In this document: in pieces, positions 17,315 to 27,100 of the stretch
Layout: the number at the start of each line of letters is the position of its first letter
Position numbering within the stretch: position 1 is the first letter of the stretch
From: Lachnospiraceae bacterium AB2028
GTDB taxonomy: Bacteria; Bacillota; Clostridia; Lachnospirales; Lachnospiraceae
NCBI GenBank assembly: GCA_000621425.1
Contig: JHYJ01000013.1
Location: 1-64,000 of the forward strand
Direction: 5' to 3'
DNA: 64,000 bases
Notes under the pieces: generated by a model
Told to the model about the DNA's origin: nothing
The model's input: only the letters and a program-made list of their open reading frames with translations
Databases searched by the model: none
Position numbers and translations under genes: made by a program

Positions 17315-20300
17315 TTGGACAACAATATGATGCATAAGCTGCAGAAGGTTGATGAGCAAACAGAATACAACCTTAATTATCAGAAGAATGCCAATGAAGA
17401 GCAGATCAGGAATTACGTAACTACACGTGTTCCGCTTAAGACACAGGAAGAATTTGGCCAGGGGGATGCTCAGCAGCATGCTGAATTCCTTCAGCAGGAG
17501 ATCATGAAAACAGGTGTGGTCATGGGTGAGCAGAATCAGATGCTTTACCAATATAGCCAGCGGGAATTTGAGGAAGCTGACGAGACCCAGACAGAGAAGG
17601 ATAGTGCATTCAAAAATGTGCTTCCGTCACAGAGAGGCTATTGGAAGGATCGCAGGGCTGAAAAGAAACAGATTAATAAGCTCCGCAGGGAAACCAATGA
17701 GAAAGTTGATACGAACACTATCCGTGAGAAGAAGGATCTGGATTTCTATACCAAGTACCGCAGAGGATTTCTTGACCGTCATAAGGGCTATGCATCAAAG
17801 CTCTATGAGAATGCTGAAACCAAGTACGGTGTACCTCAGGCAACAGTTAAGGACGGCCTGCTCCCCTTCATGCATGTGTATAAGAGGAAATGGGATACTT
17901 TCAGAAAGAAGTCTATGGACGGCTATTCTGCATCCCCCAGTGCCAATAAGACCATGTTCAAAAACTATTTCAATAAGGGCGGGCTTCTGGATTCTATAAA
18001 GAGCTTTTTCTATGAGATAGCAAATGGCTGCAACTGGCTATTAAGCAAGCTTCATATCACCCAGAGAAAGACACGTTCCCTCAGGATTGATACCCTGAAT
18101 AAGTGTCTGGCCATGGTTCTCGAAAATCCTATCACAATGGATATGCTTACCGACAAGTATTATGCAAAGCATGCTGTTGAGTTTGAGGCACGTCTTGCCA
18201 GAATAAAGGGATTCAACATTCTTTTGAATGACAACAGGGAAGAGTGGTTTTCCAAGCTGCCTAAATCAGTACAGGACGTTGTAGAGCATCTTGTTATTAA
18301 AATGGAAAAGCCTCTTGAGGATTTCATGAACAGGCATAAGGAAATACACTGCCTTAAGCAGGGGCCTGATGATGGGGAAGTCAAGGGTGAAGTTAAGAAG
18401 GCTTATAATAACAGGCACGAGATCGTTGGAGGTGAAGATTACAAGTATAAACCTGTTGAAATTGAGCGTGAAGAGAATGAGTCTGATAAGCACTATGAAA
18501 AGCGCAAAAAGGACGCAGAGGCAGCTCACTTTGCAAAGATCGAGGCTGATAAGAATGCCATGACAGAGGAGAATATCCAGACATCCTGGGCAGCTATCCG
18601 TGAGCAGCAGCTTAGGGCTCAGGAGGTTATGACCGGCCTTATCAATGAAGGAACAGCCAAGCTTCTTGGCAGCGTTGAGAATGATGCAAAGAAAGCACGT
18701 AATAAGAGGGTAAGCAAAGCACAGAAAAAGAACCAGGCTCTCGACGAAACTGTATTTAAGTATGATGTTACCGGTGAGCTGGGCCAGAAGGTTGCAAGCC
18801 TGCAGACATTGATTGCCAGCAATGAGAGCTCATTCCATATGCTGGGCTTAGAGATAAATACCGTATTTGAGAAGTTCTACCGCCTGACCACTGTAATGGA
18901 CGAGCTTAAGGCCCGGGAGGTAATCCTTGGGAAGGAAAAGTCACTTCTCAGCAAGACCGATATCGAGAGCCCTATCATGAAGGCAATGTTCCAGTCTCAG
19001 CGTATTGTTGAGCTTCGCAGAAATAAGCAGAAGCAGGCTGTTATCCAGGACCGTATGAATGCTTATGAAAATGCCCTGAGGTTCCTTGCCAGCGGCGGAG
19101 AGGGAGAGCTTACAGCAAATGCAAAGGCACTGCTTAAGGCAGAGGGATTCCCTTATGTAGAGCATTTCCCTCAGTGGAAGAAGAACTATGCTGTGCTGTA
19201 TAAGGACGGTCTTGGAAAGGATCCCGCAGCCCTTAATGATGCCGAGATGGCAGATCATTTCTGGGAGATGCGCAGGGTGACCAGGACCCAGGCTAATCTT
19301 AAGGCGCAGCTTGAGGCAGAGAAGGCTAATGAGCAGCAGCCTCTCAATGCTCTGGAAATAGATTATAAGGAATTCTCAAAATTCAATATTACCAGTATTT
19401 CCAAGCTTATGAATGCAGAAGGCCTTAAGACCTACAGAAAGGTTAAATGTCTGACCGATTTCGCCAAGAGATTTGATGAGATGACTGAAGAGCAGAAGAT
19501 GGCGGAATTCGACACTGAAGAGAAGAGAATAGATGCCGAGGTAAGGGCAGATGCATTCCGCAAATACGGAGCAAAGTGGATAACTTTCTTCGAGCGTGCC
19601 CTTGAGCCTAAGTATTATATGCCTGTTACCACACTGTCCCAGCTGAATGGTGAGGCACTTGAAAATGCAGAGAATAAGCTCACCGAGAAGTATCCTCAGA
19701 AGGAAGGGGAACTTACAAAGGATGAGCAGCAGATTCAGGAACTGATACAGGAAGTTAAGAACCAGCGTGCCGTTTACAGTGCTGATAACGCGTTCGAGTA
19801 CTTCAGCGAAGGTGTTTACGAGAACCGCCGCCGCCATTTCCAGGATCAGATCAAGTGGAAGTTTATCCGCTATAACAACAATGCATTTGCTGACAAGACC
19901 ATTGTTGATATACAGTCATCCATCAGAAAATTCCAGTCAGATCAGGTTAGACCCGAGGCAGAGCGTGTTGATGCCAAGATTGCAGCTGGTAAGGCAAAGG
20001 ATGGAAAGGATCCGGAAGCAAGGGAGAAGGCTCAGCAGTTCGTTAACCAGAGAATATCTGCTTTCCTGAATATTAAGCTTGATCCTGCCGCATTGGAGAT
20101 GGCTCATTTCCATACCAATATCAGGGATTATCTCAATATCGTACAGAGCTACCGTGAGATGAAGTCCCTGATGAAGAATCCTGATCTGAAGGAATACTTC
20201 GATACCTATGCCGATGTTAAGGATATGCTGGAGTCCCGCCTCAATAATGGTGCCATGGAGGCTATCGATCAGGCTGTTTCCAAGTATCTGAAGAGTTTCG

Positions 20301-22744
20301 GATTCAAGGACAATCTGTCCGGTGATTTTGAGGAGAAGCTGGGCGAAAAGGATCTCGGACTTGTGGGCATGACAGAAGAAAAGCGCAAGGAAGAGTGGGA
20401 GAAGCGCTTTGGAGCTATATATAAGGAGTCTGAAGAAGCTCTCAAGAAGGCAAAGCAGAAGAGCGCAGAGCTTAAGGCTGCTGAGCAGTCACTGGCATCC
20501 AACGAGCTCTTTAACCTGCTTTATGAAAAGAGCAAGAATATCCAGGGATTCGATCAGAGTGAATGGCAGCAGGCTCTCAGGGATATTGTTGAGCAGAAAA
20601 AGTGGAAAGGCAAGCTTGAAAAGTCAGAGGGACTGCGTGCACTGGTTATCGCTGAGGCAGAACGCCGCCTGAAGGCCGGTCCTAATGCAATGAACGACTA
20701 CTTTGAATTCCAGCTCAGAAAGAATATATCTATGGATTTCGCAAAGCGTCTGGGTGAGCTGAACTACAAGATAGACGAGGATGCTGCAGCTCAGATCTTC
20801 GAGACCTCACAGGGAGTTATGGATGCGACTGCAATGCAGTACAGGGTGCTTGATATTGATACCGACAGCCGTCTGCAGGAGGCAATCAACAAGAGGAACG
20901 AAGAGAATAAGGAAAAGGATAAGGAAGCGGAGAAGATAGATATTAAATCTTTCAGATTGCTGCTTCGTGACGTATACAGACAGCAGAACGGTCTGGCTAT
21001 CAACCAGCAGTCCGAGGAGGATTTCAAGAAGAACAATGCGGATATAATGGATTATCTGAAAGGTAATAAGTACAATTTCCTGAAGCAGGCAACAGACCAG
21101 ATCCTAAGCTTTACGCTGACTGAAGACATGTTCAAGTATGAAAATATCAGAGCAAACTTCAAGGATCTGTACAAGAATGCACTCCGTATAGAAGCCTTTG
21201 CACAGATCTATAACTCCGAAAAGGCATTCTTTGCGAGTGATGCGCTGCCTAAAGAAGTAAGGGATGAACTGAAATGGCGTTACAGCAAGCTGGCAGGTGG
21301 TGCATACTTATCATTCGTTGACATGATCAAGGCTTATGTAAGCTCCCAGGGCGTGGATGAGTACGGACAGCCCGGCATGGGTATTGATTTCGCCCAGGCT
21401 GAGAAGGATAAGGAAAGGCGTGACAAGACCATTAAGTGGTACAACGTATATGAGAAGCTTGTTAAGTTCTCTACAGGCTCATACAGACATAATAAGTCAG
21501 TGGGCTTAAAGATAGAGGCTAAGAAGAATGAGGCTCTTGGCGAATTCGAAAAGGCATATGAGGAAGCCAAGATGCCGTTTATGGAGATGGAAGCTGCAAA
21601 TGCCCTTAGAACTGTTAACCAGCAGTATTCACGCAGCATCGGCAAATCGACTGTCATAGGTCTTGCTGAGTATATCGGCGTGAAGGATAAAGCGCAGTTT
21701 GCAGATGTTAAATATCTCTTTACTCCGTATCCGATAAATGATAAGGCCGGCGAAGTTGAGGCGATGGGAAAGAATTCCGAGATGATCGATAAGTTAAAGG
21801 ATGCTAACGATAGGTCGATCGTCCGCAATGAAAATAACTTCAGCAGGCGCCAGTTTGCAAAGGATATGCAGTTCTTCGCCCCGATGGCAGGTCAAATGAA
21901 TGCTATCATGAAGAAACTTAAGGATGTCAAGCTTACCAGTGAAGATGATGTGCGCAAGCTGATCACTCCTGAGCTTTATATTGAGTTTAAGAAGCTTAAC
22001 GCATATCTGATGCTGGCTGAAGGACACAGAGGTGAATGGCGAAGCGGCAAATTACTCCGCAGTTACCAGGCCTTTAACGAAAAGAACTCTCACTTCAAGG
22101 GTGATAAGAAGATCAATCTGGGTGTAAGCCAGGATGATATGGCAGAAATGTGTGATTTTGCAGGTGCTCTTATGGATGGCCAGTTCATCGCAAGGATGAG
22201 AAGCTTCACCAAGATCATGGATATCTATGCAGATTATGTAGGTGTTGCTTCAGACGGAACACTTTTCAGAGATGATGTGGACGCAAAAGTGGGCAAGGAT
22301 CAGACTGATAAGTATAAGGTTGAGATCATCGAAGAGAGCCGCAGGAAGCGTAAAGAGTACTTCAATGCAGTCCTTAATGTAATGAATACAGAGAAGGTAC
22401 CGGATCTTGCTCTTGAATATGGATCAGAAGGCGAAAAAGCTATGTATCTGAAGAATAAGGAAATAGAGGAGCAGGAGAAGTCCAAGGAAGAGGTTAAGAG
22501 AAAGAAAGAAGAGGAAAAGCAGAAGGCTGCGCAGAAAAAAGCGGAAGAAAAGGCTGCGAAGGAACGCCTGGATAATGAAAAGGCAATGAAGAATCGCAAC
22601 AAGAAGGCTGATAAGCAGGAAGCGGAAGAAAAGGCTAAGAAAGAAAAGAAGAAGAAGAAAGAGGAAGCTAAACAAAGAAAGACCGTAGAGCAGAAACCGG
22701 AGGGAGAGAAAAAAAGCGGCTGGTTCAGCTGGGGCAAGAAGTAA
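17315..22744 (+). CDS. Giant cytoplasmic coiled-coil protein, unknown
   Basis: The 1809-residue product is highly charged and predicted almost wholly helical. It starts at TTG 17315, because AAGGAGG stands 7 bases upstream and no better start is near. There is no signal peptide, and the only strongly hydrophobic patch is short (SIKSFFYEIANGCNWLLSK, near residue 235). The final 110 residues are a Lys/Glu-rich helix (EEKQKAAQKKAEEKAAKE) ending in GWFSWGKK. I recognise no domain or catalytic motif. The codon use is even throughout and no internal duplication is obvious. The next gene encodes an acetyltransferase, which may act on it; that is a guess. Confidence 0.7.
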   Translation: MDNNMMHKLQKVDEQTEYNLNYQKNANEEQIRNYVTTRVPLKTQEEFGQGDAQQHAEFLQQEIMKTGVVMGEQNQMLYQYSQREFEEADETQTEKDSAFKNVLPSQRGYWKDRRAEKKQINKLRRETNEKVDTNTIREKKDLDFYTKYRRGFLDRHKGYASKLYENAETKYGVPQATVKDGLLPFMHVYKRKWDTFRKKSMDGYSASPSANKTMFKNYFNKGGLLDSIKSFFYEIANGCNWLLSKLHITQRKTRSLRIDTLNKCLAMVLENPITMDMLTDKYYAKHAVEFEARLARIKGFNILLNDNREEWFSKLPKSVQDVVEHLVIKMEKPLEDFMNRHKEIHCLKQGPDDGEVKGEVKKAYNNRHEIVGGEDYKYKPVEIEREENESDKHYEKRKKDAEAAHFAKIEADKNAMTEENIQTSWAAIREQQLRAQEVMTGLINEGTAKLLGSVENDAKKARNKRVSKAQKKNQALDETVFKYDVTGELGQKVASLQTLIASNESSFHMLGLEINTVFEKFYRLTTVMDELKAREVILGKEKSLLSKTDIESPIMKAMFQSQRIVELRRNKQKQAVIQDRMNAYENALRFLASGGEGELTANAKALLKAEGFPYVEHFPQWKKNYAVLYKDGLGKDPAALNDAEMADHFWEMRRVTRTQANLKAQLEAEKANEQQPLNALEIDYKEFSKFNITSISKLMNAEGLKTYRKVKCLTDFAKRFDEMTEEQKMAEFDTEEKRIDAEVRADAFRKYGAKWITFFERALEPKYYMPVTTLSQLNGEALENAENKLTEKYPQKEGELTKDEQQIQELIQEVKNQRAVYSADNAFEYFSEGVYENRRRHFQDQIKWKFIRYNNNAFADKTIVDIQSSIRKFQSDQVRPEAERVDAKIAAGKAKDGKDPEAREKAQQFVNQRISAFLNIKLDPAALEMAHFHTNIRDYLNIVQSYREMKSLMKNPDLKEYFDTYADVKDMLESRLNNGAMEAIDQAVSKYLKSFGFKDNLSGDFEEKLGEKDLGLVGMTEEKRKEEWEKRFGAIYKESEEALKKAKQKSAELKAAEQSLASNELFNLLYEKSKNIQGFDQSEWQQALRDIVEQKKWKGKLEKSEGLRALVIAEAERRLKAGPNAMNDYFEFQLRKNISMDFAKRLGELNYKIDEDAAAQIFETSQGVMDATAMQYRVLDIDTDSRLQEAINKRNEENKEKDKEAEKIDIKSFRLLLRDVYRQQNGLAINQQSEEDFKKNNADIMDYLKGNKYNFLKQATDQILSFTLTEDMFKYENIRANFKDLYKNALRIEAFAQIYNSEKAFFASDALPKEVRDELKWRYSKLAGGAYLSFVDMIKAYVSSQGVDEYGQPGMGIDFAQAEKDKERRDKTIKWYNVYEKLVKFSTGSYRHNKSVGLKIEAKKNEALGEFEKAYEEAKMPFMEMEAANALRTVNQQYSRSIGKSTVIGLAEYIGVKDKAQFADVKYLFTPYPINDKAGEVEAMGKNSEMIDKLKDANDRSIVRNENNFSRRQFAKDMQFFAPMAGQMNAIMKKLKDVKLTSEDDVRKLITPELYIEFKKLNAYLMLAEGHRGEWRSGKLLRSYQAFNEKNSHFKGDKKINLGVSQDDMAEMCDFAGALMDGQFIARMRSFTKIMDIYADYVGVASDGTLFRDDVDAKVGKDQTDKYKVEIIEESRRKRKEYFNAVLNVMNTEKVPDLALEYGSEGEKAMYLKNKEIEEQEKSKEEVKRKKEEEKQKAAQKKAEEKAAKERLDNEKAMKNRNKKADKQEAEEKAKKEKKKKKEEAKQRKTVEQKPEGEKKSGWFSWGKK

Positions 22745-22769
22745 TACCGGCTGAAGGGTAATCAGCAAA

Positions 22770-22795
22770 GGCAGACCGCAGTCCTGTGGTCTGCC
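22770..22795 (+). terminator. Hairpin after the giant protein gene
   Basis: GGCAGACC-CA pairs with TG-GGTCTGCC around a short loop. No T run follows, so it may stabilise the 3' end or slow transcription rather than terminate, leaving the next gene co-transcribed. Confidence 0.5.
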
Positions 22796-22858
22796 GTAAC
22801 TGATGAAAACAATTAGGGGTTTGATAGTTACCACACAAGAATAGGAGAAAAAACCGAT

Positions 22859-23998
22859 ATGGCAATGAATTTTGATATGAAAGTAAAAAGGATCACGCAG
22901 AACAACATAGAGTATTTTAGAAATCTCTTTGCCCCTGAAGTGGCAGATCTGATAGCTGCCGGTGCTCCGATCACTGCTCTTGGAGCATTCTCAGACGGTA
23001 TATGTCATGGCGCTATTGCCGGAGCTCTTTCGGATGATTATGTGTTCACCATTTTATCATTGTATGTTGCTCCTTCCGCAAGACGTAAAGGAGCAGGTAC
23101 GCTGCTTGTTGAAAGTATCAACAATATGCTAATACCTTTTAGTGCCCGTGTGGAGATCGAGTACAATGAGCTTGAAATGGAGCAGGAGATCCTGACAGAG
23201 TTCCTTCTGGTAAGCGGTTATGAATTTGATTCAGCAGTGGATGCGGCTTATTTCATGACTACCCTTGATAAGATTCTTGAATCACCTGTTATCAAGAGTC
23301 TGGATAAGGATATCACTGATGGCGAGATAACACCATTTGAATCAGTACTTGCCCGCAGGCTTACTGCCGCAAATGACAATGCTGAGAAGACAGGAGCACC
23401 TGTTCCCGAAGGCGGACTGGCAGCAGAAACGGTTGATAAGGATATCAGCATGGCATATGTCAAGGATGATGAAGTACAGGCATATATTGCTATCGAGAAG
23501 TTAGCAGATGACCTTCTGGATGTTTCTGCTGTATATGACGGAAAGGGCGGCCCTATCGTTCTGATAGCTATGATAAAGAAGGCGTTGAAGGCAGCAGCTA
23601 AGAGATATTCCCCTGCTACAAAGGTGGTTACATGTGCGATAAATGACAGTTCCGAGAAGCTTATGGACCAGCTCTTTGACGGCAATGTGATCAGCAGAAA
23701 GCTTTACAGACGTGCAGAGCCTCTGTTCTCTGAAGTTGAGATCGAGCGCTTCGTTGACAGAACAATTGAGGCAGACGAGCAGGGCTATGTAAACATGAGC
23801 GACGTTTTTGTAGAGGGAGACATAAGCGAGTTCACCACGCCGGGCGAGGATGATCCCGATGATATCTTTGCAGATATTGAATATGATCCGGATATCCTTA
23901 AGGGTGACGAGAAGGAAACAGTCTATATCGGAAAGCATGGTGCTGACTTCATGATGGATGAGGATCTCGGGGACGAGGACGAGGATGAGGATGAGTAA
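22859..23998 (+). CDS. GNAT-family acetyltransferase with acidic tail
   Basis: The 379-residue product has the acetyl-CoA-binding motif A of GNAT enzymes near residues 60-85 (ILSLYVAPSARRKGAGTLLV: the V-x-P-x-x-R-x-x-G-x-G pattern). A second, similar half (about 190-290) may be a degenerate GNAT repeat. The C-terminus is strongly acidic and ends DEDLGDEDEDEDE. Target unknown. The preceding giant protein is exceptionally Lys-rich, which makes it a conceivable substrate. ATG 22859 follows AGGAGAAAA; 22865 is an alternative. Confidence 0.7.
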   Translation: MAMNFDMKVKRITQNNIEYFRNLFAPEVADLIAAGAPITALGAFSDGICHGAIAGALSDDYVFTILSLYVAPSARRKGAGTLLVESINNMLIPFSARVEIEYNELEMEQEILTEFLLVSGYEFDSAVDAAYFMTTLDKILESPVIKSLDKDITDGEITPFESVLARRLTAANDNAEKTGAPVPEGGLAAETVDKDISMAYVKDDEVQAYIAIEKLADDLLDVSAVYDGKGGPIVLIAMIKKALKAAAKRYSPATKVVTCAINDSSEKLMDQLFDGNVISRKLYRRAEPLFSEVEIERFVDRTIEADEQGYVNMSDVFVEGDISEFTTPGEDDPDDIFADIEYDPDILKGDEKETVYIGKHGADFMMDEDLGDEDEDEDE

Positions 23999-24040
23999 GT
24001 GATCCCATCCCCTACTTAGCAGAAAGTTAAAAACTGTTCA

Positions 24041-24070
24041 GGGGCCGGCACAATAGTGCCGGTCCTTTTT
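24041..24070 (+). terminator. Terminator after the acetyltransferase gene
   Basis: GGGCCGGCAC pairs with GTGCCGGTCC around an AATA loop and runs into TTTTT. Confidence 0.85.
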
Positions 24071-24078
24071 GATTTACA

Positions 24079-24116
24079 TAACTGATTATGTCTTTTATGC
24101 CGAAAAGTTGTATAAT
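24079..24116 (+). promoter_or_regulatory. Promoter region of the signalling operon
   Basis: TAAC (24079), 16 bases, GCCGAAAA (24099) is sigma-28-like, and a TATAAT at 24111-24116 could serve the main sigma factor. Either would start transcription inside an apparent upstream extension of the coding frame, which supports ATG 24151 as the kinase start. Confidence 0.35.
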
Positions 24117-24150
24117 TTATACAGTGTTGGCTTTAAACGGTGTGATCATC

Positions 24151-27100
24151 ATGGCAGACATATTAGAGAAGTTTAATTTTAAGCTGAATAAACGCAGTGT
24201 TGCGATGATTGTCTTAGGGGTGATAATCAATATCATGGGGCGAAGCATAGCCCTTTATTACCACCTTCCTTTATTCCTTGATTCCATAGGAACATTCCTT
24301 GTGGCAATAGTACTGGGTCCGGTAGGAGGCGCCATATCCGGCACCATCATGAATTTCATCGTGGCGGCATGGCCGTCATGGGAGTGGTCCTACTGTCTGG
24401 TAAGTATTGCAGGCGCAATAGTGGTGGGGCTTATTTTATATAAAAGGGAACGGATGGATTCCTTTACCATTGTTGGATGCAGCGTGCTTACAGGCATCGT
24501 TATGACCGTGGTATCCACGCCCCTTAACCTGCTCATAAGGGACGGAATGACCGGCAATGACTGGGGCGACGCAATGGTAGAGCTGCTGGAGCAGTACATC
24601 AGCCTTAAGAGCCTGTGCTGCATAGCCGGCGAGCTGATAGTGAATATTCCGGACAAGATAATCATTCTTATCTTCCTGTCCTTCGGCATAGTAATGTTCA
24701 GGAAAGCCGGCATAACCATGATTCCTGAAAAGGACGGAGAAAAGAAGGAAAAATCTTCATCAAATAAGATACCTATGATTATCGTTGCCATAGCAGTGCC
24801 TTTGATAGCCCTCAGCTTTTCAAAGCCGGTACTGGCGTCTGTTGAGGATTTCGTGTCAGATTATGCGACCACCGTTTATGGTGTATATGAGGGCTTGAGT
24901 TCTGCGGAGATTAATACGGTGACCCAGACCGGTGACGGATACATTTGGGCCGGCGCCTATTCGGGACTCTACAGATATAACGGCACTAATTTTGAACAGA
25001 TGGATTTAGATCCCAGGATCAGCAATGCCATAGTGCTGCGCACCGATAAAAAGGGGCGCCTTTGGATTGGAACTAATGACAGCGGTGTGGCTTGCTATGA
25101 TACCTATCGGGATACAATAAGGTTTTTCACTTCTGAGGATGGTCTTCCATCTGATTCCATCAGGGAAATCTGTGAAGACGGCCAGGGAAATATCTATGTG
25201 GCAACGGCATCATATATCTGCAGGATCGACGCGCTTTCCGGAAGCCAGACTGCCGGCGATACGGAAGTGGATGCGGAGGTCATTGAAAACAACGCTGATG
25301 TGAATATCACGGTCTATGATTCCCTTACCGATATTACTTCAGTTTATTCAATGGTTTGTTTAGAGGATGGCAGCATCTGCGGCGTCACTGCCACGGGAAC
25401 ACTGTTCCTTATGCGTGACGGCGAGATTGTTTATTCCCTTGAAAGCAAGACGGATGGCCAGCCTTATACCTGCGTGGCATACAGGGGCGAAGGGCATTAC
25501 CTGGTGGGGACCGCCGGAGATACCATGGAGTTCCTGCATTTAGAGGATGGCGGATTCGTAAAAACAAAGACTATTAAGACGGATATGTCCGGCTTTAACC
25601 GTATGTATTATTCAGAGCGTTACGGCGGATACTTTGTGACCGCGATTTCCGGCTTATGCTTTGTAAGCGCAAGCGGCGTAGTGCAGGATCTTTCAATGGA
25701 AGGATTCAATACATCTGTGGAGGACCTTCTGATAGACAAGCAGGGGAATGTCTGGTTTTCTTCCAGCAAGCAGGGAATCCTTAAGCTTTCAAAGAATCCT
25801 TTTTCTGATCTGTATAAGCGCATAGGCCAGCCTGCACAGGTGGTGAACGCCATAATCATAGACGGGGACTACGCCTACATTGGAACGGACAATGGCGCGG
25901 TAAAGGTAGACCTTAAGAACAACATAAGGATAAGCGACGAAATTTTAGAGGACTTAGGCGAGGTCCGTATCAGGGATATCATGCAGGATTCAAAGGGAAA
26001 TCTTTGGTTCTGTACATACGGCGAAGAGGGACTGGTGCGCATCGATCCCAATGGGAATAAAAAGTCATTTACGGAAGAAACTGACAGCTCGGTATTGGGC
26101 TCAAGGTTCCGCCTGGCAAAGGAGTTAAGTGACGGACGGATCTTTGCAGTATCCACATCCGGCATTAATTTTATCGACGGTGACAAAGTGGTTCTGACCA
26201 TAGGCGCGGATGACGGCATGGCAGTGCCCAAGGCGCTTTCAGTAGTAGAGGCTGTGGACGGAACGCTTTGGGTAGGAACTGACGGCGACGGAGTATATAC
26301 CATAGTCGATGATAAAGTGAAGGGCCACTGGGGCAGGGACGAAGGACTTTTATCCGGTGTCGTAATGAAGATGGTTGCCTGCAGGGGAGGAAGGCTGTAT
26401 GTGACCAGCAACGGCCTTTACTACCACTCGGACAAGGGAATCACCAAGCTGGACAACTTCCCTTATAACAATGTATATGACGCGTACATAACTGAAGACG
26501 GCACTGCGTACATTACATCAAGCGCAGGACTCTATGTTACCAGGGAAGACGACCTGCTTAAAAATGATGAAGACTATACATATGCGCTTTTAAACAGCAA
26601 GCGTGGTCTTACCACCACCTTTACCGCAAATTCCTTCAACTGCGTGGAGGGAGACCGCATGCTTTTCTGCTGTACTGACGGCGTGCAGATACTTAATACG
26701 GATGCGTACAGGAATTTTGACGAGCACTATCAGATAGTAATAAAGGAAATGTCAAAAGAAGGCGTTCCCATCAATATCGAGAACGGCGTCTACAATATAC
26801 CTGCAGGTGCCGGCAGCGTGATGATCACGCCGGGAATACTCAACTATACTGTTTCCGATCCCTTGGTAAAGGTGACCCTTGTGGGCGTTGATACCGAGGG
26901 AAGGATAATGAGGCAGTCTGCAATGGAAAGCATCTACTATCCGTCTTTGGCTCCCGGAGACTATAAGCTTTCCGTGCAGGTAATGGATGATGCGGGAGTG
27001 AAGCCGGAAAAGGAAATGGATTTCATTATCCACAAGGACGCAAGGCTTTACGAACAGCCCTACTACAAGACCTACATAGTTGTGGTAATAACTATAATGA

